Assembly (NCBI GenBank): GCA_046545575.1
Contig: JBKGZM010000015.1
Coordinates: forward strand, 1 to 37,249
Source: JAGXOF01 sp046545575
GTDB lineage: Bacteria; Chloroflexota; Dehalococcoidia; SZUA-161; SpSt-899
Direction of reading: 5' to 3'
DNA length: 37,249 bases
Position numbers and translations under genes: made by a program. Below the pieces are notes generated by a model. That model made no database searches. It saw nothing but the letters and a program-made list of their open reading frames with translations, and had not been told where the DNA came from. Shown in pieces: positions 8,050 to 17,316 of the stretch. The first letter of the stretch is position 1. Every line of letters begins with the position of its first letter.

Positions 8050-8559
8050 ACGTGAAGGCATAATCTGGTGAGCAGTAAAAGAAAACACTGGATATAGGAG
8101 CGCGCTTCAGGGAAGCTGGGGGTGAGGAGATCCCGGAACTATACAAGGCCGATCAAAGAAGCGAAGTGTCTCTGTCACAGTTACTTTCTGGCGACCATCC
8201 TATAGCTACGATGCGAAGTAGTGGGAGCGCGCTTAATCGGCATGCTTCCCTTGTATCACGGTGGCGACAATTGAGGGTTAACCCCCAAGGATATTGGGGG
8301 TTAACTGGCTTTATGGTTAGTGCCCTACTTTGTAAAGTTGCCAGTGAGAGTCCTCAAGGAGAACATGGGGAATCGCACGCTTCGGAAACTTCAAGAAGCG
8401 CCGGTTTCTCAGGGAGTTGTCAGCTGGCAGAGCAGAGTGGTAGATCAAGCAAACTATTTCGTGCAGGCGGGATGCAGCAATCAGCTAACGCGGCCTTTCT
8501 TAAAGATGAAAGCCATGAGCTGAAGCCAATTTGTTGTATACGAAAGCAGGGGCCTTGCG
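8050..8559. other. 510-bp gap with a perfect palindrome, no convincing gene
   Basis: No recognisable protein is encoded here. The one long plus frame (8166-8567) has an unlikely composition and runs into the next gene's start. The segment GGAGCGCGCTT occurs twice (near 8096 and 8223). The main structure is the inverted repeat at 8277-8305. The region may hold the terminator of the cheW/receiver transcript and the promoter of the kinase cluster that starts at 8560. Confidence 0.5.
8277..8305 (+). terminator. Perfect 12-bp inverted repeat (terminator or operator)
   Basis: GTTAACCCCCAA and TTGGGGGTTAAC are exact complements around a 5-nt loop GGATA. The stem would be very stable. The downstream sequence (TGGCTTTATGG) has only a weak T stretch. 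Transcription termination after the receiver gene is the simplest reading, and a dimeric-regulator operator is the alternative. Confidence 0.45.
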
Positions 8560-10413
8560 ATGACTGATAAAGAGACAGATATCCTGCTGGTTGAAGATAA
8601 CCCTGGCGATGCTAGGCTTGTCCAGGAGACCCTCGCGGAGGGCACTCAAAATCACTATGGCCTGGAGTGCGCGGGGCTGCTTACAAGCGCGCTTCAAACG
8701 CTCACCAACGGGAAAATAGATCTCGTTCTCCTCGACCTCGGCTTGCCTGATAGCAATGGGCTGGAGACATTAAACAAAGTATATGAACATAAACCGGAGG
8801 TCCCCATTGTTGTTCTTACCGGCATGGAGGATGAGGCACTCGGCGCCGAAGCTGTGCGTAACGGCGCGCAGGACTACCTGTCCAAATCCGAGATGGAGTC
8901 AAAGGAACTGTGGCGCGTCATTCGCTATGCTATGGAGCGCAAACGGGCGGAGGCTGTGTTTAGACTGGTGGAAGCGCGCCTTCAACATCTCGTTACGCGT
9001 AGCCCTGCCATAATATTCGCCCTCAGAGTGCAAAATGGCGAACCTGAGGTTACTTTTATAAGCGATAATATCCGGGAACAACTTGACCACACGCCAGCGG
9101 ACTTCATCGGCAACTACGAGTTTTGGAAACAGTGTGTACATCAGGATGACTTGCCTGAGGTTGCCTCATCGCTTCCCAGGCTTCTCGAAGAAGGGGCTGC
9201 GGTCTACGAGTATCGGTTCAGACATAAGGACGGAACTTATAGATGGTTACGCGATGAGCGCAGGGTCTTCTATGATGCCGAGGGGAAGCCGGCGGAGATA
9301 GTTGGTTCCTGGGTTGACACCACCGATCGTAGAAGTGCCGAGGAGGCGCTTAAGCAGTCCGAGGAGAAGTACCGGAGTTTGTTAAACAACGTGAGATCAG
9401 GGGTGGTTCGCTCTACCCCTGGGCCAAAGGGCAAGTTCCTGGAAGTGAATCCGGCCATGGAGGAGATCACGGGGTATTCGAGGGAAGAACTGCTGCAGAT
9501 GAATGTCTCAGATCTGTATGTGTACCCGGAGCAGAGAGAGCATGACCTTGAGCAGACAGCCGGAACAGATGGCAAGACGACCCGGGAGCTCGAGTTCCGA
9601 AAAAAGGACGGAACCGAGATCGTGGTGTCGGATACGACCGTGGCGGTAAGAGATGACGCCGGTGAGATTATGTATTTCGATGGTATTATTGAGGATATTA
9701 CCGAGCGCAAACGGGCTGAACAACAGATCAAGTCCTCACTCGAAGAGAAGGAAATGCTCCTCAAGGAGATACATCACCGGGTCAAAAACAACATGCAGGT
9801 GATTTCCAGTCTGCTCAGGCTCCAGGAAAGGTACATCGACAATGAGGCCTATGTCCAGATGTTCAGGGAGAGCCAGAACCGGATACAATCGATGTCGCTT
9901 GTCCACCAGAAGCTTTATCAATCCGACAACCTGGCTACGATCGACTTTGGTGGGTTCGTCAGTACTCTTGCGAACACTCTTCTCAGGTCCTACGGAGTGG
10001 ATGTTGACAAAGTCACCATGAAGATAGAGTCTGATGACGTCTGGCTTGGCATTGACTCCGCGATCCCATGCGGATTGATAATCAATGAACTTGTGTCCAA
10101 TTCGTTAAAGTACGCGTTCTCCGAAGGGCAGGCGGGAGAAATCAGTATCGGTCTTCACTCATCCAATGGAAACGAATTAGAGTTGGTAGCCAGCGATAAT
10201 GGTGTGGGCATCCCTGAGGGGTTGGATTTCAAAAATACGGACTCGCTGGGCCTTCAACTCGTCATGACCCTGGTCCGGCAGCTTCGAGGTGACATCGAAC
10301 TTGATAGGACGGAAGGAACGAAATTCCGAATCAGGTTCGGGGCGGGGTCTCAGCAGGCGGGAACCGGAGGTTCTGGAGGGCACCAGCAACCTGTACACCG
10401 GTGCTCCAACTAA
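8560..10413 (+). CDS. Hybrid receiver-PAS-PAS-HisKA_2 histidine kinase
   Basis: The 617-residue cytoplasmic protein has an N-terminal receiver (about 1-125, phospho-acceptor D59 in LVLLDLGLPD), a PAS domain with PAC motif (about 140-262), a second PAS (about 270-387), a HisKA_2 dimerisation domain and an ATPase domain. The HisKA_2 domain carries EIHHRVKNNMQ, and the phospho-His is probably H406. The ATPase domain shows DNGVGIPEG and DSLGLQLV. HisKA_2 kinases usually signal to response regulators of the kind found next door (10436). The receiver at the front suggests control by another kinase's phosphate. The C-terminus after about residue 595 is low-complexity. ATG 8560 follows a weak GGGGCC RBS. 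Confidence 0.92.
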   Translation: MTDKETDILLVEDNPGDARLVQETLAEGTQNHYGLECAGLLTSALQTLTNGKIDLVLLDLGLPDSNGLETLNKVYEHKPEVPIVVLTGMEDEALGAEAVRNGAQDYLSKSEMESKELWRVIRYAMERKRAEAVFRLVEARLQHLVTRSPAIIFALRVQNGEPEVTFISDNIREQLDHTPADFIGNYEFWKQCVHQDDLPEVASSLPRLLEEGAAVYEYRFRHKDGTYRWLRDERRVFYDAEGKPAEIVGSWVDTTDRRSAEEALKQSEEKYRSLLNNVRSGVVRSTPGPKGKFLEVNPAMEEITGYSREELLQMNVSDLYVYPEQREHDLEQTAGTDGKTTRELEFRKKDGTEIVVSDTTVAVRDDAGEIMYFDGIIEDITERKRAEQQIKSSLEEKEMLLKEIHHRVKNNMQVISSLLRLQERYIDNEAYVQMFRESQNRIQSMSLVHQKLYQSDNLATIDFGGFVSTLANTLLRSYGVDVDKVTMKIESDDVWLGIDSAIPCGLIINELVSNSLKYAFSEGQAGEISIGLHSSNGNELELVASDNGVGIPEGLDFKNTDSLGLQLVMTLVRQLRGDIELDRTEGTKFRIRFGAGSQQAGTGGSGGHQQPVHRCSN

Positions 10414-10435
10414 CTAATATAGAAGGGGGGCGAAG

Positions 10436-11110
10436 ATGTCAGAGGCTAAAATATTGATCACAGAGGACGAAAGCATCACAGCGGAGGATATGAGGAGAAG
10501 CTTGCATGATATGGGATATTCGGTTGTGGGAGTTGTTGATTCAGGCGAGGAAGCCATTGAAAAAGCGGAGGAGTACGAGCCGGACCTGGTTCTTATGGAC
10601 ATCTCTCTGGCAGGGGAGATGGATGGCATCGAAGCCGCAGAGCAGATACATTCCCGTTTCAATATCCCGGTTGTGTATCTTACCGCCTACGCAAACGAAA
10701 ACACGATAGAGCGAGCCAAGATTACGGAGCCCTATGGTTACGTGATCAAACCGTTTGAAGACAGAGAATTGCACAGCAACATCCAGATGGCTCTTTATAA
10801 GCATAGGATGGAAGAGGAACAGCGCCGACTGCATAATGAGTTGGAGAAAAAGAACCGGGAACTGGAGCAGCGGGTAACGGAGCTGACAGCACTGAACAAG
10901 CTTTTCCAGAAACATCTTAGTGAGCGATTCGCTGTGACTGAGGCATACCGGGACGTCCTTCAAGGGCTGGAAAAGCTCTGCCAGGAGGCCAGCACCCTCG
11001 CCGAATGGGCTCGGGCACAACCCTTGCCTGAGTTTCAAAATGCGAGAGATCTGCGGGCAGACGAAGAGGAAGCGCATGCGCAGGTGTCATCGCCATATAA
11101 TAATGGCTGA
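10436..11110 (+). CDS. Response regulator with C-terminal coiled coil
   Basis: The 224-residue protein has a receiver at 1-120: acid residues in ITEDES, D55 in LVLMDISLAG and K105 in VIKPFED. A long charged helix follows (about 125-160, EELEKKNRELEQRVTELTAL-like heptads) and then a tail of unclear fold. It has no DNA-binding or enzyme domain. AGAAGGGGGGCG precedes ATG 10436, 22 nt after the hybrid kinase stop. HisKA_2 kinases and receivers of this MDISLAGEMDGIEAA type are commonly paired, so it is the probable phosphate acceptor of the 8560 kinase (inference). Confidence 0.9.
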   Translation: MSEAKILITEDESITAEDMRRSLHDMGYSVVGVVDSGEEAIEKAEEYEPDLVLMDISLAGEMDGIEAAEQIHSRFNIPVVYLTAYANENTIERAKITEPYGYVIKPFEDRELHSNIQMALYKHRMEEEQRRLHNELEKKNRELEQRVTELTALNKLFQKHLSERFAVTEAYRDVLQGLEKLCQEASTLAEWARAQPLPEFQNARDLRADEEEAHAQVSSPYNNG

Positions 11111-11217
11111 AACCGGAATTCCACAAATTGCACCTGCAGAGAATGTGACATTTGATGGGGCCGGAGATAAGGGTGTATCATATTAGAAAAGCCTCAAAGC
11201 GTGTGGAGGTGAGAAGA

Positions 11218-14200
11218 GTGAAAGATGAACGCAAGACAAAACAGGAACTTGTAGACGAGCTTGCCGAGCTCCGCCACAGGTTGGCAACGTTGGAGAGTCC
11301 GGGTAATGGACACGAACCAGCGGATAAGGCTCACGGCGAGAGGGAGGAGCAGGCATATCGTGCTCTGGTAGAGCAAGCAAATGAGGGGATTTGTATTATT
11401 CAAGATGACGTCATAAAATATGCCAACCCTCGTCTGGCGGAAACGTGGGGTGGAAGTGTGGAAGAGCTTATTGGAGCTCACATTACTGACTTCATTTCCA
11501 TCGACAAGGTTAGCAAGATCGTCGAACTTTCGAAACGCCGTATGGCGGGAGAGGATATCGTGCCGAAACTTGAGGAGAGTCTTCCCCTTAAGAACGGGGG
11601 CGAGATCGATGCTGAGTTAAGGGTCAGTACAACCATATATGAGGGAAGACCTGCGTATGTTGTCTTTCTCCGTGATGTCAGCGAGCGAAAACGAGCAGAG
11701 GTCGCCCTACGCGAGTCCGAGGAGCGATACCGGACCCTGGTGGAGCAGGCAAATGACGGCATTTGCACCATCTGGGACGGGAAATTCGCGTATGTCAATA
11801 CGCGCCTGGCGGAGATGGGGGGATATGCTGTTGAGGAGTTAATTGATACTCCCTTTACGCAGTATGTACCCTCCGATGCTCTTCCCAAATTGCTTGACTA
11901 TTACAGGCGCCGCATAGCGGGGGAAGATCTCCCTCAAACCCATGAGGTAGTGCTCGAACGCAGGAATGGGGAGAGGAGAGATGTTGAGCTGAATGCCAGC
12001 GTAATCACCTATCAGGGTAAGCCTGCCGATCTCGTGGTCGTCCGAGATATTACGGAACGGAAGGAAATAGAGAGGCAGTTACAGGAGAGTGAGGTCAGAC
12101 TCAAAACCATTACTGACTCAGCACAAGATGCCATCATGATGATGGATTCCCGGGACAGAGTGTCCTTCTGGAACCCGGCCGCGGAGCGCATTTTTGGCTA
12201 TAAACCAGAAGAAGTGCTTGGGAAGAATCTGCACTCATTCTTGGCCCCTGAGCGATACCATGAAGCACACCGTCAGGCATTGGCGGAATTTGCTCAAACT
12301 GGCCAAGGTGGCCCTATTGGAAAAACACTCGAAGTCTACGCTGGACGGAAGGACGGAGTGGAAATACCCATTGAATTGTCATTGTCCAGCGTAAGGGTAG
12401 ACGGATCCTGGCATGCGGTAGCAATTGTCCGGGACATCACCGAACGCAAGCAAGCTGAAGAGGCGCTACGGCAGAGCGAGGAGCACTTCCGGGGGTTCTT
12501 CGAGCATGCTGCCATTGGGATGGCGATGTGGACCCTTGAAGGCCGGATCTTCCGAGTAAATCGTTCGTTCTGCGATATGCTCGGCTACACTGAAGAGGAG
12601 ATGCTTGGTAAGAAGGGCCGGGAGATAATGCATCCTGATGACTGGGAGATTGAGCGAAAGGAACTGAAAGAACTCCTGGAGGGGAATGTGGACAGCATCC
12701 ACGGGGCCAGGAGACATATTCACAAGCAAGGGCATGCTGTATGGGGCTTTTCAAGTGCTTCACTTGTACGTGATGTGAGCGGCAATCCCTCCCATATAAT
12801 CGCACAGATACAGGATGTAACAGAGCGCAAGCGGGCTGAAGAGGCGCTGCGAGAGAGCGAGGAGTTCCAGAGGATACTTTTGCAGCACTTCCCTTATCCT
12901 ATAGCTGTTTACAACCCGGACACCTCTATCCGGTTCGTAAATCCCGCATTTGAGGAACTCACCGGGTTTTCCGCCTCGGAGGTGCTAGGGCAGAAGGCTC
13001 CATTCCCGTGGTGGCCGGAGGAAGCCGCGGATGGGCTCAAGGGATTTAAGGAGATGATGCGAGAGGGTGCCAATAGACATGAACTGTTCTTCAAGAAGAA
13101 AAATGGGGAGCTATTTTGGGTGGAGACTACCGCTATCCCTGCATGGCTTGAGGGAGAGTACAAATACCTTGTGACCAACTGGGTTGATATCACTGATCGC
13201 AGGCAGGCGGAGGAGAAACTGAGAAAGAGCGAAGCCCAGTTATCCAATGCCGTGCAGATAGCGCATCTCGGACCATGGGAATATGATGCGGTAAATGACA
13301 TATTTACATTTAATGACGCTTTTTATGCGATGTTCCGCACCACTGCTGAGGAGGTTGGCGGATATACCATGTCATCCGAGGAGTATGCAAGGCGCTTTGT
13401 CCACCCTGAGGATGCACACCTCGTTGGTGAGGAATCCCGTAAATCCCTTGAAACCGCTGATCCCAATTTCAGCAGCCAGATCGACCACCGGATTATTTAC
13501 GCAGATGGCCAGGTAGGATATATTTCCGTGCGAATTTTCATCGTTAAAGATGAGGCTGGAAGAACAATCAGAACTTTTGGGGTAAACCAGGACATCACCG
13601 AGCGCAGGCGGATGGAAGAGGCGTTGCGAGAAAGCGAGGAAAAGCACAGAATGCTCGCGGAAAGCTCCCTCACCGGCATCTTCATCATCCAGGATGGGAG
13701 ATATGTGTTTGTCAACAGGCGATTCGCCGAAATGCATGGATATGAGCCCGAGGAATTGATAGGGATGGATAATCTCAAGCTTATTCACCCTGATGACAGA
13801 GAGGCTGTCCGGCATAATATAGAGCGAAGGGTGAAAGGGGAAATACCCTCTGAGCAGTACGAGTTACGGGCGTGGACAAAAGATGGCCGCCCCTTCTGGA
13901 TTGAGACTATGGCCACGGCCATCGAATACAATGGAAGGCCGGCTGACATGGGCAACCTTATAGATATCAGCGAGCGGAAGAGGATGGAGGCCGCGCTCCG
14001 GGAATCCGAGGAGAAATTCCGAACGTTGACTCAGGAGCTCAACGTAGGGGTCTTCAGGCGAGCACCGGGATTGGAAGGGGGGTTGATTGAGGCAAATCCA
14101 GCCTACGCACATTTATATGGCTATGAGAGTGAAGAGGAGTTACACGACGTACCCCTTCCGGATCTCTTTGAGAATCCCAAGGACGCCAGAGAGTATATTG

Positions 14201-15072
14201 AACAATTGATGAATGAGGGCTCGGTTAAGGGCAAAGAAGAGAGGCTCAAAAAGAAGGATGGCACCCCGTTCTGGGGCCGGATAACGGCCGTGCTGATCCG
14301 GGATGAAAGTGGCAACCCGAAATACTACCAGGGGGTGGTGGAGGATGTTACCGAATGGAAGAGGGCGGAGGAGAAACTCAAGAACACCATGGAGGAGCTC
14401 AAGCGGTCCAATCAAGAGCTTGAACAGTTCGCATACGTAGCATCCCATGACCTGCAGGAACCCCTGCGCATGGTTTCGAGCTACATGCACCTTATCGAGA
14501 AGCGCTATAATGACAAACTGGATGCCGATGGACAGGAATTCATGCACTACGCCGTCGATGGATCAAAGAGGATGCAGAGGCTGATCAACGATCTCCTGGC
14601 CTATTCCCGGGTTGGCACGCGCGGCAAGCCTTTTCAGCCCACGGACTGCGATGCCGTTCTCCGTTCAGTCGTTGTGATGCTGGAGATGGCTATACGGGAT
14701 GCTAGCGCTGAGGTAACCTGGGACAATATGCCACAGATCGTGGCGGACGAGGGACAGCTTGTCCAGCTCTTTCAGAACCTTGTAGCCAATGCGGTTAAGT
14801 TCCGCGGCGACGAAACACCACGCGTACATATCTCAGCGAAGGAAAGGCATGATGACTGGCTCTTCTCAGTTCAGGACAACGGGAAAGGGATCGATTCTGA
14901 GTTCAAGGAGCGCGTTTTTCGTATCTTCCAACGCTTGCACAGAGGAGAGTATGAAGGCACAGGTATCGGGCTGGCTGTCTGTAAGAAAATAGTCGAGAGA
15001 CATGGAGGACAAATTTGGCTGGAGTCTGAGCCCGGTCAGGGTACTACGTTCCGTTTCACTGTCCCGAAGTAG
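11218..15072 (+). CDS. Eight-PAS soluble histidine kinase
   Basis: The 1284-residue protein has no membrane segment. After a short coiled coil (KTKQELVDELAELRHRLATL) come eight consecutive PAS/PAC units, joined by the repeated linker ERKRAEEALRESEE or variants. Next are a HisKA domain of the phytochrome-like type (ASHDLQEPLR, phospho-His H1077) and HATPase (DNGKGIDSEF, GTGIGLAVCKK). GTG 11218 is chosen because GGAGGTGA (11205-11212) lies 5 nt upstream and this is the usual start of such kinases. An ATG at 11152 in the same frame has no RBS. PAS units 1 and 2 are especially alike, pointing to internal duplication. The Rcp1-type receiver at 15197 is its likely partner. Ligands of the PAS units cannot be read from sequence. 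Confidence 0.94.
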   Translation: MKDERKTKQELVDELAELRHRLATLESPGNGHEPADKAHGEREEQAYRALVEQANEGICIIQDDVIKYANPRLAETWGGSVEELIGAHITDFISIDKVSKIVELSKRRMAGEDIVPKLEESLPLKNGGEIDAELRVSTTIYEGRPAYVVFLRDVSERKRAEVALRESEERYRTLVEQANDGICTIWDGKFAYVNTRLAEMGGYAVEELIDTPFTQYVPSDALPKLLDYYRRRIAGEDLPQTHEVVLERRNGERRDVELNASVITYQGKPADLVVVRDITERKEIERQLQESEVRLKTITDSAQDAIMMMDSRDRVSFWNPAAERIFGYKPEEVLGKNLHSFLAPERYHEAHRQALAEFAQTGQGGPIGKTLEVYAGRKDGVEIPIELSLSSVRVDGSWHAVAIVRDITERKQAEEALRQSEEHFRGFFEHAAIGMAMWTLEGRIFRVNRSFCDMLGYTEEEMLGKKGREIMHPDDWEIERKELKELLEGNVDSIHGARRHIHKQGHAVWGFSSASLVRDVSGNPSHIIAQIQDVTERKRAEEALRESEEFQRILLQHFPYPIAVYNPDTSIRFVNPAFEELTGFSASEVLGQKAPFPWWPEEAADGLKGFKEMMREGANRHELFFKKKNGELFWVETTAIPAWLEGEYKYLVTNWVDITDRRQAEEKLRKSEAQLSNAVQIAHLGPWEYDAVNDIFTFNDAFYAMFRTTAEEVGGYTMSSEEYARRFVHPEDAHLVGEESRKSLETADPNFSSQIDHRIIYADGQVGYISVRIFIVKDEAGRTIRTFGVNQDITERRRMEEALRESEEKHRMLAESSLTGIFIIQDGRYVFVNRRFAEMHGYEPEELIGMDNLKLIHPDDREAVRHNIERRVKGEIPSEQYELRAWTKDGRPFWIETMATAIEYNGRPADMGNLIDISERKRMEAALRESEEKFRTLTQELNVGVFRRAPGLEGGLIEANPAYAHLYGYESEEELHDVPLPDLFENPKDAREYIEQLMNEGSVKGKEERLKKKDGTPFWGRITAVLIRDESGNPKYYQGVVEDVTEWKRAEEKLKNTMEELKRSNQELEQFAYVASHDLQEPLRMVSSYMHLIEKRYNDKLDADGQEFMHYAVDGSKRMQRLINDLLAYSRVGTRGKPFQPTDCDAVLRSVVVMLEMAIRDASAEVTWDNMPQIVADEGQLVQLFQNLVANAVKFRGDETPRVHISAKERHDDWLFSVQDNGKGIDSEFKERVFRIFQRLHRGEYEGTGIGLAVCKKIVERHGGQIWLESEPGQGTTFRFTVPK

Positions 15073-15196
15073 AGTGTGGCACCAGGCTCTAGCCTTGTAT
15101 AACTATTGAGGTCAAGCAACAGGGGCAGGTTAAATCCTGTCGGGGTAAGATGGATCAACAATGGCAGAGGAAGGTATCTGCCCGGAGGAAAAGCCC

Positions 15197-15658
15197 ATGA
15201 CCAGGGAAAACAACAGGAGACCGGTTGACATTTTATTGGTAGAAGATAACCCGGGCGACGCCCGTCTGGCTAAGGAAGCCTTCAAGGATGGAAAAGCGCC
15301 TACCGAAATTCATGTGGTAAGTGACGGGGTCGAGGCCATGAACTTCCTCCGTCGGCAAGGTCAATACGCTGACGCTCCCTTCCCGGACCTGATCCTCCTG
15401 GATCTTAATCTCCCAAGGAAGGATGGCCGTGAAGTATTGGCTGAGATAAAGACTGACTCGAATCTTAAGCGCATCCCCGTTATCATCCTGACTGTTTCAA
15501 ATGCCGAACAGGATATTATTCAGACATATAACCTCCATGCCGCTTGCTATCTCAACAAGCCCTTTGAATTCGATGAATTCATGGAATTGGTGCAGCAAAT
15601 TGATGAGTTCTGGCTTGCAACTGCTAAACTGCCGCCAAAGATATATAATGAGCACTAG
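15197..15658 (+). CDS. Single-domain response regulator, Rcp1 type
   Basis: The 153-residue receiver has acid residues in LLVEDNPGD, D69 in LILLDLNLPRKDG and K121 in LNKPFE. Its C-terminal tail, DEFWLATAKLPP, parallels that of the 7603 receiver. ATG 15197 is favoured over ATG 15161 because GGAGG (15184-15188) is 8 nt upstream. It follows the multi-PAS kinase, which has the phytochrome-like HisKA normally paired with this receiver type. Its stop overlaps the next start by 11 nt, so translation of the two is probably coupled. Confidence 0.92.
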   Translation: MTRENNRRPVDILLVEDNPGDARLAKEAFKDGKAPTEIHVVSDGVEAMNFLRRQGQYADAPFPDLILLDLNLPRKDGREVLAEIKTDSNLKRIPVIILTVSNAEQDIIQTYNLHAACYLNKPFEFDEFMELVQQIDEFWLATAKLPPKIYNEH

Positions 15659-17237
15659 AAGCATCGACATCCTCCTCATTGAAGATGTCCGTGCGGACAG
15701 GCGCCTGATACAGGCAATGCTTGCTGAAGGCGCACCCCACCCGTATAGCTTGCAACACGCCGACAGTCTGTCAGCAGCTATGCAGATACTCTCAAAGGAT
15801 ACCTTTGACCTTGTCTTATTGGACCTCTCACTGCCCGATAGCGAGGGGCTTGATACATTGAACGCGGTGTACTCCCGGATACCTGTGGTGCCTGTTGTGG
15901 TTTTAACTGGTTTGGAGGATGAGGCGCTTGGTGCTGAGGCAGTACGGCGCGGCGCACAGGATTATTTATTAAAGTCCGACCTCGATGAGAAACTGCTATG
16001 GCGGGTGATCTACTATGCCATTGAGCGCAAAAAGAAGGAGGCAGCTCTCAGGGATTCCGAGGAGAAGTACAAGAGTATAGTGAACAACGTTAAGCTGGGG
16101 ATTTTCCGCACCACTCCTGAGCCGCAAGGACGGTTCGTGGAAGTGAATCCGGCTATGGAGGATATAACGGGCTACTCAAGAGAGGAGTTGTTGCAAATGG
16201 ACCCCGCCGATCTCTATCTTTACCCTGATGAAAGGGCAAGAATCCTTGATGAAATACTTGCTGGCCAGGGGAAAGCGACCAGGGATGTAGAGTTCAAGAG
16301 GAAAGATGGGACAAGGAGGGTGGCCTCGGATACCACCGTTGCTGTGAGGGATGAGGCAGGTAGAGTCGTGTATTTTGACGGGATGCTGGAGGATATCACC
16401 GAGCGCAGGCGCATGGAGGACGAGGTCAAGGGCCTCTATGAGGCGGAAAAGGAAGAGCGGCGCAATCTGGAGGAAGAGGCCAGGTCGCGTGGTCAGTTCA
16501 TTAACGTGCTGGGCCACGAACTCAGGACACCGCTTAACCCTGCCCTTATGAGTGCCAGGATGCTCAGAGATGCGCTCTCTCATAATCCAGGCGGTACCGA
16601 GTTCAGGCTCGTTGAAATAATCCAGAAGAGTCTTGAAACCCTTGCCTTACGCCTGGATGACCTCAGGGACCTGGCGAGATTCTCCCAGGGCCGATTCAGA
16701 CTCGAGGTGCAATCAGTGGAACCGAAAACTTTTCTTGAGGAAGTGGTTTCGCGGTTTCAACCCTCAGTTGAGGAAAGAGGACAAAGTATTCTCACCGATT
16801 TCCCGGCAACCTTGCCCATGATCAAAGCGGATCAATCCCGGCTGGAGCAGACGTTGACGAACCTTCTCGCTAATGCGTCCAAGTTCAGCCCCGAGAACAC
16901 GGTGATTGTACTCAGAGCCCTGGGTAACGGTGATGGGATCGTTGTGGAGGTTGAGGATGGGGGGATCGGGCTTTCCCAGGAACAACAGGAGAGGGTGTTT
17001 GAACCCTATCACCGCGTCGAGCAGGACAGGCAAGCTTTTCCCGGCTTGGGCTTGGGGCTCGCTATCGCGAAGCAAATCGTCGAGGCCCATGGAGGTAGCA
17101 TGTGGGTGGAGAGTGAGCTGGGCCAGGGTAGTAAATTCGGCTTCTCTCTCCCTAAGGAGTGTATACCGCAGGAAAAAAGTGCTAAGATGGAAAGAGAAGG
17201 GGAATCACAGCCCCAGCAGCGGAGACTGCTGACGTGA
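15648..17237 (+). CDS. Hybrid receiver-PAS-HisKA histidine kinase
   Basis: The 529-residue protein starts at ATG 15648 inside the end of the preceding receiver gene. A much earlier in-frame start would lie in that gene and is rejected. Domains: receiver (1-125, D59 in LVLLDLSLPD), PAS with PAC (about 135-255), coiled coil, HisKA with LGHELRTPLNP (H290) and HATPase (NLLANASKF, DGGIGLSQEQ, GLGLGLAIAK). It ends in a short glutamine-rich tail. The receiver and PAS are clearly related to those of the 8560 kinase, but the catalytic core is a different family (HisKA, not HisKA_2). The receiver-then-hybrid-kinase order repeats that of 7603/8560. Confidence 0.92.
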   Translation: MSTRSIDILLIEDVRADRRLIQAMLAEGAPHPYSLQHADSLSAAMQILSKDTFDLVLLDLSLPDSEGLDTLNAVYSRIPVVPVVVLTGLEDEALGAEAVRRGAQDYLLKSDLDEKLLWRVIYYAIERKKKEAALRDSEEKYKSIVNNVKLGIFRTTPEPQGRFVEVNPAMEDITGYSREELLQMDPADLYLYPDERARILDEILAGQGKATRDVEFKRKDGTRRVASDTTVAVRDEAGRVVYFDGMLEDITERRRMEDEVKGLYEAEKEERRNLEEEARSRGQFINVLGHELRTPLNPALMSARMLRDALSHNPGGTEFRLVEIIQKSLETLALRLDDLRDLARFSQGRFRLEVQSVEPKTFLEEVVSRFQPSVEERGQSILTDFPATLPMIKADQSRLEQTLTNLLANASKFSPENTVIVLRALGNGDGIVVEVEDGGIGLSQEQQERVFEPYHRVEQDRQAFPGLGLGLAIAKQIVEAHGGSMWVESELGQGSKFGFSLPKECIPQEKSAKMEREGESQPQQRRLLT

Positions 17238-17316
17238 AAAACACGCCAGAGCTGTCAGGTTTCTCGAATTCATTGATTCTCTAATTGTTAATCATTTGTT
17301 ATAACAGGGGTGAGCG

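Noticed and set aside
8380..8480. Possible tRNA gene
   Set aside because: No cloverleaf, T-loop or acceptor pairing could be drawn.
8166..8567. 133-codon plus frame in the 510-bp gap
   Set aside because: It has GTG start without RBS, no recognisable pattern, and runs into the start of the hybrid kinase.
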